Assembly: GCA_023512725.1 (NCBI GenBank)
Contig: JAILZB010000012.1
Span: forward strand, 1-35,082
Source of the DNA: Chloroflexota bacterium
GTDB lineage: Bacteria > Chloroflexota > Dehalococcoidia > SpSt-223
Length of the DNA stretch: 35,082 bases
Direction of reading: 5' to 3'
Position numbers and translations under genes: made by a program. This document shows, piece after piece, positions 24,577 to 32,996 of the stretch. Position 1 is the stretch's first letter, and every line of letters starts with the position of its first letter. The notes beneath the pieces are model-generated. The model was not told the DNA's origin, made no database searches, and worked only from the letters and a program-made list of their open reading frames with translations.

Positions 24577-25146
24577 TCATCCATCGAAGACCGGCTCCAG
24601 CTCCAGGATGAATCCCGGCAGCTCCGGGTCGAGCGCGACGCTCTCCGGGTCCTCGTACCGCTCGGGCTCCCGGCCGGGACGCCAGACCTCGACCGTCCGG
24701 CTCTCCGGATCGATCAGGACGGCGAGCCGGGCGCCGTTGGCCAGGTAGGCGCGCATCTTTGCCCGCAACTCGGCCGGCGTGTTCGACGGCGAGCGCACCT
24801 CGAAGACCGCGTCAGGGCAGAGGGGAGCGAAGCCCTTCCTCTCGTCCGGTGAGAGTTCCTCCCATCGGCCGCGGCTCACCCATGAGGCGTCCGGGGAGAG
24901 GCACGAGCCGTCCGGGAGGTCGAACCCCGTGGAGGAGCCGAAGGCGACGCCCAGGCCGGTGCGACGATTCCATACCCACAACTGCCCGGCGACCGCCACG
25001 CTCCGCCGCCCGCTCTCGCCCCCCGTCGGCGAGACCACCAACTCTCCCTTCGCCGACCGCTCGAACTGGTAGCCCGGGTTGCGCTCGGCAAGGAGGAGAA
25101 GCTCTTCGTCGGACACGCGGCGGGCCAGATCCAGCCGGATCGCCAC
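24577..25146 (-). CDS. Uma2-family endonuclease-like protein (copy 2)
   Basis: A 189-residue Uma2 (DUF820) protein, nearly identical in layout to the copy at 9966-10532: LSPDASWVSRG, CPDAVFEVRSPSN, LRAKMRAYLANGARLAVLID. The restriction-endonuclease-fold residues are conserved, so both copies could be active. It starts at GTG 25146. It is 30 bp upstream of the M20 peptidase gene on the same strand. High DNA identity between the copies points to fairly recent duplication or repeated acquisition. Confidence 0.88.
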   Translation of the reverse strand: MAIRLDLARRVSDEELLLLAERNPGYQFERSAKGELVVSPTGGESGRRSVAVAGQLWVWNRRTGLGVAFGSSTGFDLPDGSCLSPDASWVSRGRWEELSPDERKGFAPLCPDAVFEVRSPSNTPAELRAKMRAYLANGARLAVLIDPESRTVEVWRPGREPERYEDPESVALDPELPGFILELEPVFDG

Positions 25147-25416
25147 CCGGCGCCACCCCCTGCGCCCATTGTAGTCTCATGCCCTGCGCCCATCGTGGAC
25201 CGCTTGATCCACGGCTTTCCTGAGGGCGACCCCAGCTTTACAGTTCGGTGACAGTTCCGCGGGCAGGAGAGGGTCGAACCCGCGCGGGGGGAAGGCTATC
25301 CCAAGCTAACCAGAGCTTCCTTCCAGCCCACCCGAAGAGGGGAAAGACGTGGCTGGGCCACCGGGCGCGCAATCTCCAGCCGGAGCACGCGGCAGGGGCG
25401 GTGGGATTCGGAAGCA
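25147..25416 (+). promoter_or_regulatory. Leader region upstream of the SLH protein gene
   Basis: About 270 bp lie between the divergent Uma2 and SLH protein genes. A GTGGC-TGG-GCCAC hairpin at 25349-25361 and several short GC-rich inverted segments suggest a structured 5' leader. I compared it by eye with ydaO (c-di-AMP), GEMM (c-di-GMP) and other riboswitch consensus elements and found no convincing match. -35/-10 boxes are not clear. Confidence 0.3.
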
Positions 25417-28400
25417 ATGCCCGTGCCAGGCAGGTCGAGAGGCACGTCGAGGCGACGGGCGGCGGTCGCGATCCTCGCGGCGCTCCTCTCGGGCGCCGCG
25501 GTCCTCGGGGCTCTCCTCCCGCCGGCGCCCGCCGGGGCGGAAGGCGCGGAGGCCGCGGCTGCCGGAGCAACGGTGGGAGCGGCCAGCTGGGCGGCGCTCG
25601 GCAACTGGCCCGCCGTCCGCTCGGTGCAAGCGGGCTCGGCGTTCACCGTCACCGCGGGCGTCGAGTACGCCAGCGAGGCGTTCCAGACGGCGGCCGGGCC
25701 GGTGCAGGGGTACTTCCTGCGGCTCGACCTGGGCAATCCCAACGTGCGGCTGGGCGTGGTGCAGGCCCAGGACAGGCTGGTCACCCGGGCGGGCGAGACG
25801 GTGAGCTCCATGGCGCTCCGCACGGGCGCCGTCGCCGGCGTCAACGGGGACTTCTTCGTCCCCGACAGCACCTGGCAGCCGATCAGCGCCCTGGCCATCG
25901 ACGGCGAGATCTGGCAGAGCCCTTATCCGAATTGGGCCGCCCTGGTCATCACGCGCTCGCAGCAGCTCTGGATGGGGCCGCTCACCTTCTCGGGCCAGCC
26001 GACCGTGGTCGGGACCACGTACGCCCCCGCGCCCGGAACCGCTCCCCCGCCCGCGGGCCCCGGGAGCGGCGCCGTCCCGAGCGGGGCGCAGCCGGCCTCG
26101 ATGGCGATCGGGGCCGTCAACCAGAGTCGCGACATCCGCGGCGACCGGCTCACCCTGGTCACGCCGCGCCTGGGGGCGCCGCTGGAGGGCCTGCCGCCCA
26201 TGACGGTGGCCTACCTGGAGCCGGTCGGGGGAGCGGAGCCCGGCCGGCCGGGCGCGTTCCAGCTGGTGCGCGTCGAGCGGGGCGTCAGCGGGCTTCCTGC
26301 GCTCAGCGGCCAGGAAGCGCTCGTGGCCACGGCCGGCCCGGCGGCGGACTGGCTCGCCCAGCTGGCGCCGGGCGCCACCCTGCAGATCGAGGAAGCGCTC
26401 CTGCGCGCGGACGGGACGCCGATCCCGGACCTGCGCGACGCGCTGGGCGGCGGCCCGCAGGTGGTCCGCGACGGGGCGCTCTGGACGGACCCCCACCCGC
26501 CCGCGCCGAACGAGGTCAACCAGCGGAACCCGCTGACCGCGATCGGCGTCAGCGCCGACGGAAGGCGGGTCTTCCTGGTGGTGGTGGACGGGCGGCAGCC
26601 CGCCCGGAGCATCGGCCTCACCCATGCCCAGATGGGGCAGCTCCTCCGGGCGCTGGGCGCCTGGAACGCCATGCTCTTCGACAGCGGCGGCTCGAGCACC
26701 ATGGTGGTGCGCCTGCCGGGCCAGTTCACCGCCAGCCTGGTCAACTCGCCCTCGGACGGCCACGAGCGGCCCGTGGCCAACGGCCTCTTCGTCTACTCGG
26801 CCCTGGGCAGCGGGCCCGCCGGCCCCGCGCGGAGCGTCCTGGTCCACGGCGGGCAGCCGCTGACGGTGCTGGTCGGGACGACCGTGCCGCTCCCGGCCGC
26901 CGCCTTCGACACCGTGCAGAACCCGGTACACAGCGACTTCACCTGGAGCGTCGCGCCCTCGGGCCTCGCGGACGTGGCGGGCGGGCAGCTCGTCGCGCGG
27001 GCGCCAGGAAGCGGGCGCCTGACCGCGCGGGCGCCGTCGGGCGCCACCGGCTCCGTGCCGCTGACGGTGGTGGCGCGCCTGGCGAGCCTCAGCCTGCTTC
27101 CGCCCGGCGGCCGGACTTACGTCGCCCCGGGTGAGAAGGTGCGGCTGGAGCTCCGCGCCACCGGGCCCGGCGGCCAGCCGGTGGAGCTGCCGGCCTCCGC
27201 GGCCCGCTGGTCGGTGAGCGACGGCGCGCTCGGGAGCGTCTCGCCGGACGGCCTCTTCACCGCGGCCTCCGGGCGGACCGGGCTGGTGCGGATCACCGCC
27301 ACGGCCGGCGGCGCGACGGCCGGCCTCGACCTGAGCGTCGGCGAGGAGGCGCACGTGGTCGAGCCGATGGACCGGGCGGAGGCGTGGCAGACGCGCCTCG
27401 TCGGCCTCGAGGCGAAACTCGCTTCGTCGCCGGAGAAGGCGCACCCCGGCGACAGCGGTTCGCTCCGCTTCGACTACCGGATCCAGCCCGGCCCGGGCAC
27501 GCGGCAGCTGGTTTTCTGGCCGAAGAAGGACGTCTTCTTCCGGGCGCCCGGGGGAGGGCGGCGGCCGGTGGCCGTCGGCCTCTGGGTGCGGGGCGACGCG
27601 AGCGGCCTGCGTCTCGCCGTCTCGCTGGAGGACGCGCGGGGCCGCGTCCAGACGCTCTACCCCGCCACCCTCGACTTCAGCGGCTGGCGGATGATCCGCG
27701 TCGCCTTCCCGGCCGGTTTCCAGTTCCCGGTCCGGCTGAAGTTCCTGGACTTCCTGGTCGCGAGCCCCAGCCGGGCGCTGCAGGGGACGCTCTTCGTGAG
27801 CGACCTCTCGCTGCTGACGACGTCCTTGGCGCCGCCCGCGCCCCCTTCGCCGCCGGCGGCCACGGTGCAGTCGTTCCGCGACGTGCCGGCCTCCTTCTGG
27901 GCCTACGGCGCGATCCGCGAGCTGGCGGCGCTGGGCGTCGTGGACGGGCTGCCTGACGGAAGCTTCCGGCCCGTGGCCCCGGTGACGCGGGCGGAGCTGG
28001 TCAAGATGCTGCTGGTGGCCCAGGGGACCGGTCCGGCCGCCGGCCAGCCCCCTTTCCCCGACGTCACCCGAGGAAGCTGGTACGCGCCCTGGCTCGAAGC
28101 CGCCTGGCAGCGGAAGCTCCTCCTCGGCGCGGACGGCCTCGCCCTCCCCGAGCGGCCCGTGACGCGCCAGGAAGCGGCGCTCCTTCTCCTCCGCGCCGCG
28201 CAGCTGAACGGGGCCCAGGCGGGGGCTCCGGCCGCCCCGGCCGTCCCGGGCGCGGGCGCGGGGACGCCGCAGGCGCCTGCGGGGAGCTCGCTGCGCTTCC
28301 GGGACAGCGGCGCAATCGCCCCTTGGGCCTTGGAGGGCGTGGAGGAGGCCGTCCGGCTCGGGCTGCTGCAAGGCTTCCCGGACGGGAGCTTCCGTCCCCG

Positions 28401-28464
28401 GGCGAACCTCACGCGGGCGGAAGCGGCCGTCCTGGTTCAGCGGCTGATGGCGGCGCGGAGCTGA
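25417..28464 (+). CDS. Secreted phosphodiester glycosidase (NAGPA) protein with Ig-like and three SLH domains
   Basis: A 1015-residue exported protein. A signal peptide (RRRAAVAILAALLSGAAVLG, cleavage after about residue 42) is followed by a phosphodiester glycosidase (NAGPA/DUF2233) domain to about residue 465, with GVNGDFF, ALGGGPQVVRDG, RNPLTAIGVS and LFDSGGSSTMV. Two Big-type immunoglobulin-like repeats follow (about 475-645: WSVAPSGLADV and WSVSDGALGSV), then a jelly-roll, carbohydrate-binding-like domain (about 650-800). It ends in three SLH repeats at about 818-870, 880-930 and 955-1010 (RDVPASFWAYGAI, PDGSFRPVAPVTRAEL, then PDGSFRPRANLTRAEA). SLH repeats bind pyruvylated wall polymers, so the enzyme is displayed on the cell surface and probably remodels or degrades sugar-phosphate or glycan polymers. 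The start ATG 25417 is weakly supported. Confidence 0.9.
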   Translation: MPVPGRSRGTSRRRAAVAILAALLSGAAVLGALLPPAPAGAEGAEAAAAGATVGAASWAALGNWPAVRSVQAGSAFTVTAGVEYASEAFQTAAGPVQGYFLRLDLGNPNVRLGVVQAQDRLVTRAGETVSSMALRTGAVAGVNGDFFVPDSTWQPISALAIDGEIWQSPYPNWAALVITRSQQLWMGPLTFSGQPTVVGTTYAPAPGTAPPPAGPGSGAVPSGAQPASMAIGAVNQSRDIRGDRLTLVTPRLGAPLEGLPPMTVAYLEPVGGAEPGRPGAFQLVRVERGVSGLPALSGQEALVATAGPAADWLAQLAPGATLQIEEALLRADGTPIPDLRDALGGGPQVVRDGALWTDPHPPAPNEVNQRNPLTAIGVSADGRRVFLVVVDGRQPARSIGLTHAQMGQLLRALGAWNAMLFDSGGSSTMVVRLPGQFTASLVNSPSDGHERPVANGLFVYSALGSGPAGPARSVLVHGGQPLTVLVGTTVPLPAAAFDTVQNPVHSDFTWSVAPSGLADVAGGQLVARAPGSGRLTARAPSGATGSVPLTVVARLASLSLLPPGGRTYVAPGEKVRLELRATGPGGQPVELPASAARWSVSDGALGSVSPDGLFTAASGRTGLVRITATAGGATAGLDLSVGEEAHVVEPMDRAEAWQTRLVGLEAKLASSPEKAHPGDSGSLRFDYRIQPGPGTRQLVFWPKKDVFFRAPGGGRRPVAVGLWVRGDASGLRLAVSLEDARGRVQTLYPATLDFSGWRMIRVAFPAGFQFPVRLKFLDFLVASPSRALQGTLFVSDLSLLTTSLAPPAPPSPPAATVQSFRDVPASFWAYGAIRELAALGVVDGLPDGSFRPVAPVTRAELVKMLLVAQGTGPAAGQPPFPDVTRGSWYAPWLEAAWQRKLLLGADGLALPERPVTRQEAALLLLRAAQLNGAQAGAPAAPAVPGAGAGTPQAPAGSSLRFRDSGAIAPWALEGVEEAVRLGLLQGFPDGSFRPRANLTRAEAAVLVQRLMAARS

Positions 28465-28465
28465 G

Positions 28466-28640
28466 GGGCGGACGCCGGGACGGGAGCTCGCTCGTCCCTG
28501 GGCGGCAGGCGTCACCTCCGGGTCGGAGCCAGAGAGGCGGAGACTCCCGGTTCTCCAGTACTTCGTCGACTGCCTCCGGGCTCACGCCGTGCCGGGGGAG
28601 GTGGGCCTCCCGGTCAGGCGGCGCACCGTGGGCCTCGCGC
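28466..28640 (-). pseudogene. BrnT-like toxin fragment
   Basis: The minus strand reads PPDREAHLPRHGVSPEAVDE, then VLENRESPPLWLRPGGD, which resembles the helix-turn segment (KHGVxPEEVxEVL) of BrnT/DUF4258 toxins. The N-terminal WD segment and the remainder of the toxin are missing, and no start or ribosome site is visible. I regard it as a relic. The surrounding 28465-28801 gap contains no other gene; a GGGACG/CGTCCC hairpin at 28477-28498 might terminate the SLH gene but lacks a T tract. Confidence 0.35.
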
Positions 28641-28801
28641 CCGCCCCGGTCAGCCCCCTCGGACCCGCCGGCGGCGTCTCCAACGTGACGGAGGTGAATT
28701 GAAACTCCGGGGATGCGGCCTGGTACGACTGGTCGGACCTACCCGGCCGACGAATCCAACGGCCGGAGGGCTGCGTGTCTCCCCCGTTGGGGCCGGCTTG
28801 G

Positions 28802-29131
28802 TCACTCGCCGAACGTATACCCTCGTTCGACCTTGCACACCCGCACCGCGTACGACCGGTACCAGAGCTCGCGCCCGAGTCGCTGGGCGAGGCGGTGCCG
28901 CGCGTTCTCCCGCCAGTTCCGGATGGCTTCCTCCGATTCCCAGTAGGAGACGGTGATCCCGAAGCCGCTCGCGTCCCGCACGCTTTCGACCCCGAGGAAG
29001 CCGGGCTGCCGGCGCGCCAGCTCCAACATCTCGTCCGCCATCTCCGCGTAACCGCGGTCCCCCCCGGTGCGGAGAGAGGTGAAGATCACGGCGTAGTGCG
29101 GTGAAGCGGGGATCGCAGACAGTTCGTCCAT
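28802..29131 (-). CDS. Antibiotic biosynthesis monooxygenase (ABM) family protein
   Basis: A 109-residue protein with the dimeric ferredoxin-like ABM fold: HYAVIFTSLRTGGDRGYAEM, ELARRQPGFLGVESVRD, GITVSYWESEEAIRNWRENA, RLGRELWYRSYAVRVCKVER. The YWES and W-ENA-H segments are typical of the small heme-degrading or quinone-related members and of many unassigned stress proteins. The ATG at 29131 has GGAGG about ten bases upstream. It stands alone; function beyond the fold cannot be assigned. Confidence 0.88.
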   Translation of the reverse strand: MDELSAIPASPHYAVIFTSLRTGGDRGYAEMADEMLELARRQPGFLGVESVRDASGFGITVSYWESEEAIRNWRENARHRLAQRLGRELWYRSYAVRVCKVERGYTFGE

Positions 29132-29474
29132 CCTGGCTCGCCTCCACCCGTGGAAGTCGCTCCGCCCCCGTCGGGGAGGTTCGGCCCGGCCCCGCCCTCA
29201 ACCTCCGCCTGCTGGCGACGCCCGAGGTGGCGGAGGCGGAGCCCTTTCTGGGGCGGGTGGTCCTGGTCATGGCGGGGCGGGTGCGGCGGGGTGCGGCGGG
29301 TGCGGATCGACGAGGTCGTGAGCTGTTTCCCTGCCGACTCCTGGCACGCGGTCATCCATAACCTCGCGGAGCTAATACCTCCAACGCGCTCAACACGGCT
29401 GGGCCGCGCCGCCCGCGGCTCACCCCATGGGTTGCGAGCCCGACCGGTGGCTGAGTTCACTACCAGCGGCCTAC
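29132..29474. other. Intergenic stretch without a recognised gene
   Basis: About 340 bp. The plus strand has a short stretch that reads like protein (RIDEVVSCFPADSWHAVIHN), but it lacks a supported start and a recognisable family. Composition changes here from very high to lower GC. Confidence 0.35.
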
Positions 29475-30134
29475 TTATCGCCGGATCTGACCCTCGATTT
29501 CCAAGAACTTGTTCACCCTTGCAAGCAACTGCGACGCCGATCGCGAACTCACGTCCTCAACGACCATCAAGAGCTCCCAGTTGTCAACTTCTGCACGAAT
29601 CGACCGACCACGTTGCCATAGAATGATTGCCAGGACTGCCTCGCCGACGGATACCGCTCCCGCGATGGCTGGTGATTCCGCTGCGCCAAGCAGAATGAAG
29701 AGGAGGTTTGCAGCGATGCCTAACAAAGCGCCTAAGACTGAGGACGATAGCCCGTGATAAAGCTGCCAGAGTCTTCTGGCACGCTGCAGATGGCGCTCAG
29801 GCGCGTCAGGGCCGTATACCCATGTCTCCCAAGCATAATAGACATGTCGGATCGACAACTGCGATTTGGCGTCCTGATCTTGAGCGCGATAGCTATTTAG
29901 CAAGTATGCTAGATTTGGGCGGCGCTCCGTGACATAGCCACCGCGCATTGAGAATACCATGAACCAAACCTGGTGGATGACGTACCCCAAGGGCAGCAGT
30001 GACGCGGCGCCCATTATACCGAGCAGAGTCGCCGCCTTGGCGGCGAAATGAGAATCGAAAGAAGTAAGTACGGCCACGGGCAACAAGGCCAACGTTCCTG
30101 GCACCGCATAGCGCACGAGTAGTTCGAAGTCCAT
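29475..30134 (-). CDS. Unknown membrane protein
   Basis: A 219-residue protein that I do not recognise. Four hydrophobic segments are visible: about 10-25 (VPGTLALLPVAVLTSF), 33-57 (AATLLGIMGAASLLPLGYVI), 128-150 (SSSVLGALLGIAANLLFILL) and 155-172 (IAGAVSVGEAVLAIILW). Between the two pairs lies a charged loop of about 70 residues with RHVYYAWETWVYGPDAPERH; the C-terminus (about 45 residues) is soluble and acidic/helical. The start ATG 30134 has a weak AAAGG upstream. GC content is visibly lower than the flanks, suggesting acquisition. It sits between the ABM gene and rfbC without operon-like spacing. Confidence 0.7.
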   Translation of the reverse strand: MDFELLVRYAVPGTLALLPVAVLTSFDSHFAAKAATLLGIMGAASLLPLGYVIHQVWFMVFSMRGGYVTERRPNLAYLLNSYRAQDQDAKSQLSIRHVYYAWETWVYGPDAPERHLQRARRLWQLYHGLSSSVLGALLGIAANLLFILLGAAESPAIAGAVSVGEAVLAIILWQRGRSIRAEVDNWELLMVVEDVSSRSASQLLARVNKFLEIEGQIRR

Positions 30135-30237
30135 CTCGGTACCAACCTTTGCTCGGCGCAGTTATGGGTCAGCTACAGTCCCGATGGTCGGCTTTCCGGT
30201 GCGAGTGTACTGTTCGGCGCCATCATGCTCGCGGCCC

Positions 30238-30693
30238 TCAGCGCATCTTCGTCCGCCAATCGAAACCGATGGCGGGATCGTCGTACGGGATGCGGTGCTC
30301 GTCCGGCGCCTCGCGGTTGTACGGCTCCGTCGTGAAGTAGACGATCAGCGCCGGCTTCTCGCCCAGCGTCCGGTAGCCGTGCGCCACGCCCACCGGGATC
30401 AGGAGGAGGAGCGGGTTGTCCTCTCCCATGTAAAAGACATCGGTCTCCCCGTGCGTCGGTGAACCCGGGCGCCGGTCGTAGAGCACCACCTGCGCGTTCC
30501 CCACCGGGAAGAACCAGAGGTCGTCCTGCTTCTCGTGGTAGTGGAAGGCCTTGATGACGCCCGGGTAGGTCTTGGAGAGGCTCGCCTGGCCGAACTTCCT
30601 CAGGAGCCCCTCGTCCGCCCGCAGGATCTCCTCGAAGAAGCCCCGGTCGTCGGGATGGCGGACCAGCTGCTTCACCTTGACGCCCTCGATCAA
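30238..30693 (-). CDS. rfbC: dTDP-4-dehydrorhamnose 3,5-epimerase-like protein
   Basis: A 151-residue cupin of the RmlC family, which epimerises dTDP-4-keto-6-deoxyglucose in rhamnose synthesis. Visible landmarks are DDRGFFEEILR, KTYPGVIKAFHYHEKQDDLW (His in FHYH), NPLLLLIPVGVAHGYRTL (His in AHGY) and the C-terminal DDPAIGFDW. At 151 residues it is somewhat shorter than classical RmlC (about 180), as in the short branch. The start is TTG 30693 with GGAGG about nine bases upstream. It lies 63 bp downstream of rfbD on the same strand, consistent with one operon. Confidence 0.9.
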   Translation of the reverse strand: MIEGVKVKQLVRHPDDRGFFEEILRADEGLLRKFGQASLSKTYPGVIKAFHYHEKQDDLWFFPVGNAQVVLYDRRPGSPTHGETDVFYMGEDNPLLLLIPVGVAHGYRTLGEKPALIVYFTTEPYNREAPDEHRIPYDDPAIGFDWRTKMR

Positions 30694-30756
30694 TGTCCTC
30701 GCCTCCGGGAATGGGTTCTCGACGGTCTCAGGCCTGCCTCAGGAAACACTGTGCTC

Positions 30757-31707
30757 TCACGAAGTGCCCCGTCCCCGGGGAAAGAGCTCCGGCTCCGTCA
30801 CCCTGAGCTCCGCGAGAAACTCCTCCAGCGCCTCCTGCCAGGGGCGCATGCCCAGCCCGAGTGCCTCGATCGAGCACGTGGAGAGCGCCGAGAAAGCCGG
30901 CCGGCGCGCCTTCGAAGGGTAGTCGGCGCTGGCGATCGGCTCGACCGCCACCTCCCAGCCGGCGCGGCCCAGGATCTCCCACGCGAAGGCGTACCAGGAG
31001 GTGACGCCCGCGTTGGCGGCATGGAGCGTCCCGTAGGGCGCAGGGCCGCGGCCCGGCAGGAGGCCGGCCACGCCCAGCACCACCCGGGCGAGGTCGCGGG
31101 CGAAGGTGGGCCGGCCCCACTGGTCGTCGACGACGCGGAGCAGGCGGGCGGCGGCCGCCGCGCGCAGGATGCTGTTCGGGAAGTTGGCGCCGCGGACGCC
31201 GAAGACCCAGGAGGTACGGAGGATCCAGGCAGGCGCGCCGCTCGCCCGGACAGCCTCCTCGCCCGCGAGCTTCGAGGCGCCGTAGACGTTAAGCGGGTGC
31301 GGCGTGTCCTCCGGCTCGTAGCCCTCGGCGCGCCAGGCGGCGGGGTCGCGGCCCGGCGGCGGTTGGCCGTCGAAGACGAAGTCGGTGCTCACGTAGAGCA
31401 GCGGCACCCGGCGCCGAGCACACCAGGAAGCGATCGCCGCCGTGCCGTCCCGGTTGACGCGGAAGGCGAGCCCGGCTTCCGACTCCGCCCGCTCCACCGC
31501 CGTGTAGGCGCCGGCGTGGAGCACCAGCTCCGGCTCCGAGTCGTCCAGGAAGCGCCCGACGGCGCCCGGCTCGGCCAGGTCGAGCTCCGCCCGGGCGGGC
31601 GCCACCAGCCGGAGGCCGCCCGCCGGCTCCGGGCCCGCCGTCAGGAGCCGCCGGATCTCGCTCCCCAGCTGGCCCGTGCCGCCCGTCAAGAGAATCCGCG
31701 CGCGCAT
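30757..31707 (-). CDS. rfbD: dTDP-4-dehydrorhamnose reductase
   Basis: A 316-residue NAD(P)-dependent reductase (RmlD, extended SDR), the last step of dTDP-L-rhamnose synthesis. ILLTGGTGQLGSEI holds the Rossmann GxxGxxG, YVSTDFVFDG the SDR serine/threonine region, and NVYGASKLAGE the YxxxK pair; SWVFGVRGANFPNSIL and DDQWGRPTFARDLA are family landmarks. The start is ATG 31707; the ribosome site is weak (CCTGGTG), and the frame is open further upstream, but residues before it are not family-like. It is divergent from rfbB, 73 bp away, so both may share a control region. Confidence 0.92.
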   Translation of the reverse strand: MRARILLTGGTGQLGSEIRRLLTAGPEPAGGLRLVAPARAELDLAEPGAVGRFLDDSEPELVLHAGAYTAVERAESEAGLAFRVNRDGTAAIASWCARRRVPLLYVSTDFVFDGQPPPGRDPAAWRAEGYEPEDTPHPLNVYGASKLAGEEAVRASGAPAWILRTSWVFGVRGANFPNSILRAAAAARLLRVVDDQWGRPTFARDLARVVLGVAGLLPGRGPAPYGTLHAANAGVTSWYAFAWEILGRAGWEVAVEPIASADYPSKARRPAFSALSTCSIEALGLGMRPWQEALEEFLAELRVTEPELFPRGRGTS

Positions 31708-31780
31708 CACGGGCACCAGGATTCGCCACGGTTGGCGCGAATCCCCTTCCCGTCTCCGGCTCCGAGGAAGGGGTGGCGGC

Positions 31781-32847
31781 ATGCGCCTTCTGGTCACCGG
31801 CGGCGCCGGCTTCATCGGGTCCAACTTCATCCGCTACGAGCTCGCCCACGACCCCGAGGCGCGCATCGTCAACCTCGACAAGCTGACCTACGCGGGGAAC
31901 CTGGAGAACTTGGCCGACGTGGCCGACGACCCGCGGTACGCCTTCATCCAGGGGGACGTGGCGGAGCCGGCCGACGTGGAGCGCGCCTTCCGCCTCTGCG
32001 AGGAGCGGTTCGGGGGACCGGTGGAGGCGGTGGTCCACTTCGCGGCGGAGTCGCACGTGGACCGGAGCATCGAGGACGCGGCACCCTTCCTGCGGACGAA
32101 CGTGCTAGGGACGCACGTGCTGCTCGAGGCGAGCCGCCAGCACAGGGTCAAGCGATACAGATCTCGACGGACGAGGCGTACGGCTCGCTCGGCCCGGACG
32201 ACCCGCCCTTCACCGAGGAGAGCCCGCTCCGGCCCAACAGCCCCTACGCGGCCTCGAAGGCGGCTGCGGACATGCTGGTGCGGAGCTACGTCCAGACCTA
32301 CGGCTTCCCGGCCATCATCACCCGCTGCTCGAACAACTTCGGGCCGTACCAGTTCCCGGAGAAGCTGATCCCGCTGGCGATCACCTTCGCGCTGGAAGGG
32401 AAGCCGGTGCCGGTTTATGGGGACGGCCAGAACGTTCGGGACTGGATCTATGTGGAGGATCATTGCCGGGGCATCGACCTGGCGCTCCGCCACGGTCGCC
32501 CCGGCGAGGTCTACAACTTCGGCGCGCGCTCGGAGCGCGCCAACCTCGACCTCGTACGGGACCTCCTCCGGCTTCTGGAGCGTCCCGACGATCTCTTCAC
32601 CTTCGTACCGGACCGGCCGGGCCACGACCGCCGCTACGCGATTGATCCAACTCGGGCCGAGGTCGAGCTCGGCTGGGCTCCTGTCCGCGCACACCAGGAA
32701 GCGCTTCAGGACACCGTCGCCTGGTACCTTGCTAACCACTACTGGGTCAAGCGGGTGCAGACAGGCGAATACCTGAGGTACACGGATCGCATGTACGTGC
32801 GCCGGGAGACCTGGGTGACAAGTGTTCGAGCCGGACGCATTCCGTAG
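31781..32847 (+). pseudogene. rfbB: dTDP-glucose 4,6-dehydratase, frameshifted
   Basis: Two frames give one RmlB of about 355 residues. Upstream frame: MRLLVTGGAGFIGSNFIRYE, NLDKLTYAGNLENL, HFAAESHVDRSIEDA, then NVLGTHVLLEASRQH. Near 32150-32160 the frame changes, and the other frame continues with IQISTDEAYGSL, NSPYAASKAAADMLVRSY (YxxxK), TRCSNNFGPYQFPEKLIPL and VYGDGQNVRDWIYVEDHCRG. Catalytic Asp/Glu (TDEAYG) and Tyr/Lys are present, so only the small deletion at the junction damages it. It starts at ATG 31781 with GAGGAAGGGG upstream. RmlB makes dTDP-4-keto-6-deoxyglucose. No rfbA is present in the window. Confidence 0.85.
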
Positions 32848-32996
32848 CCGTGGCCGACTCGACCTGCTTGCACCGCGCGGCAAGATCCCGCTGCGGCCGC
32901 GGAGCCGCCCACCCTGACTCCGGCGCGTTCCTTGTGGCCAAGGGCACCATCTACCCCGGCGGGTAACAGAGGAACGCAAGCAGGCCCTTACTCACC

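Noticed and set aside
25260-25330. GGTTCGA-like T-loop sequence hinting at a tRNA 3' end on the minus strand
   Set aside because: The flanking bases do not form a five-base T stem, and no matching acceptor, D or anticodon arms are present.
25228-25416. Possible ydaO (c-di-AMP) or GEMM (c-di-GMP) riboswitch, since GAACCCG and AGCTAACC both occur
   Set aside because: The two blocks are not in the spacing or context of ydaO, and the GEMM core is absent; kept only as a structured leader.
25306-28515. A 1069-codon open frame on the minus strand opposite the SLH protein gene
   Set aside because: It is composed of Arg/Pro/Gly/Ala-rich low-complexity sequence without domains, the usual antisense shadow of a GC-rich gene; the plus-strand protein has clear signal peptide and SLH motifs.
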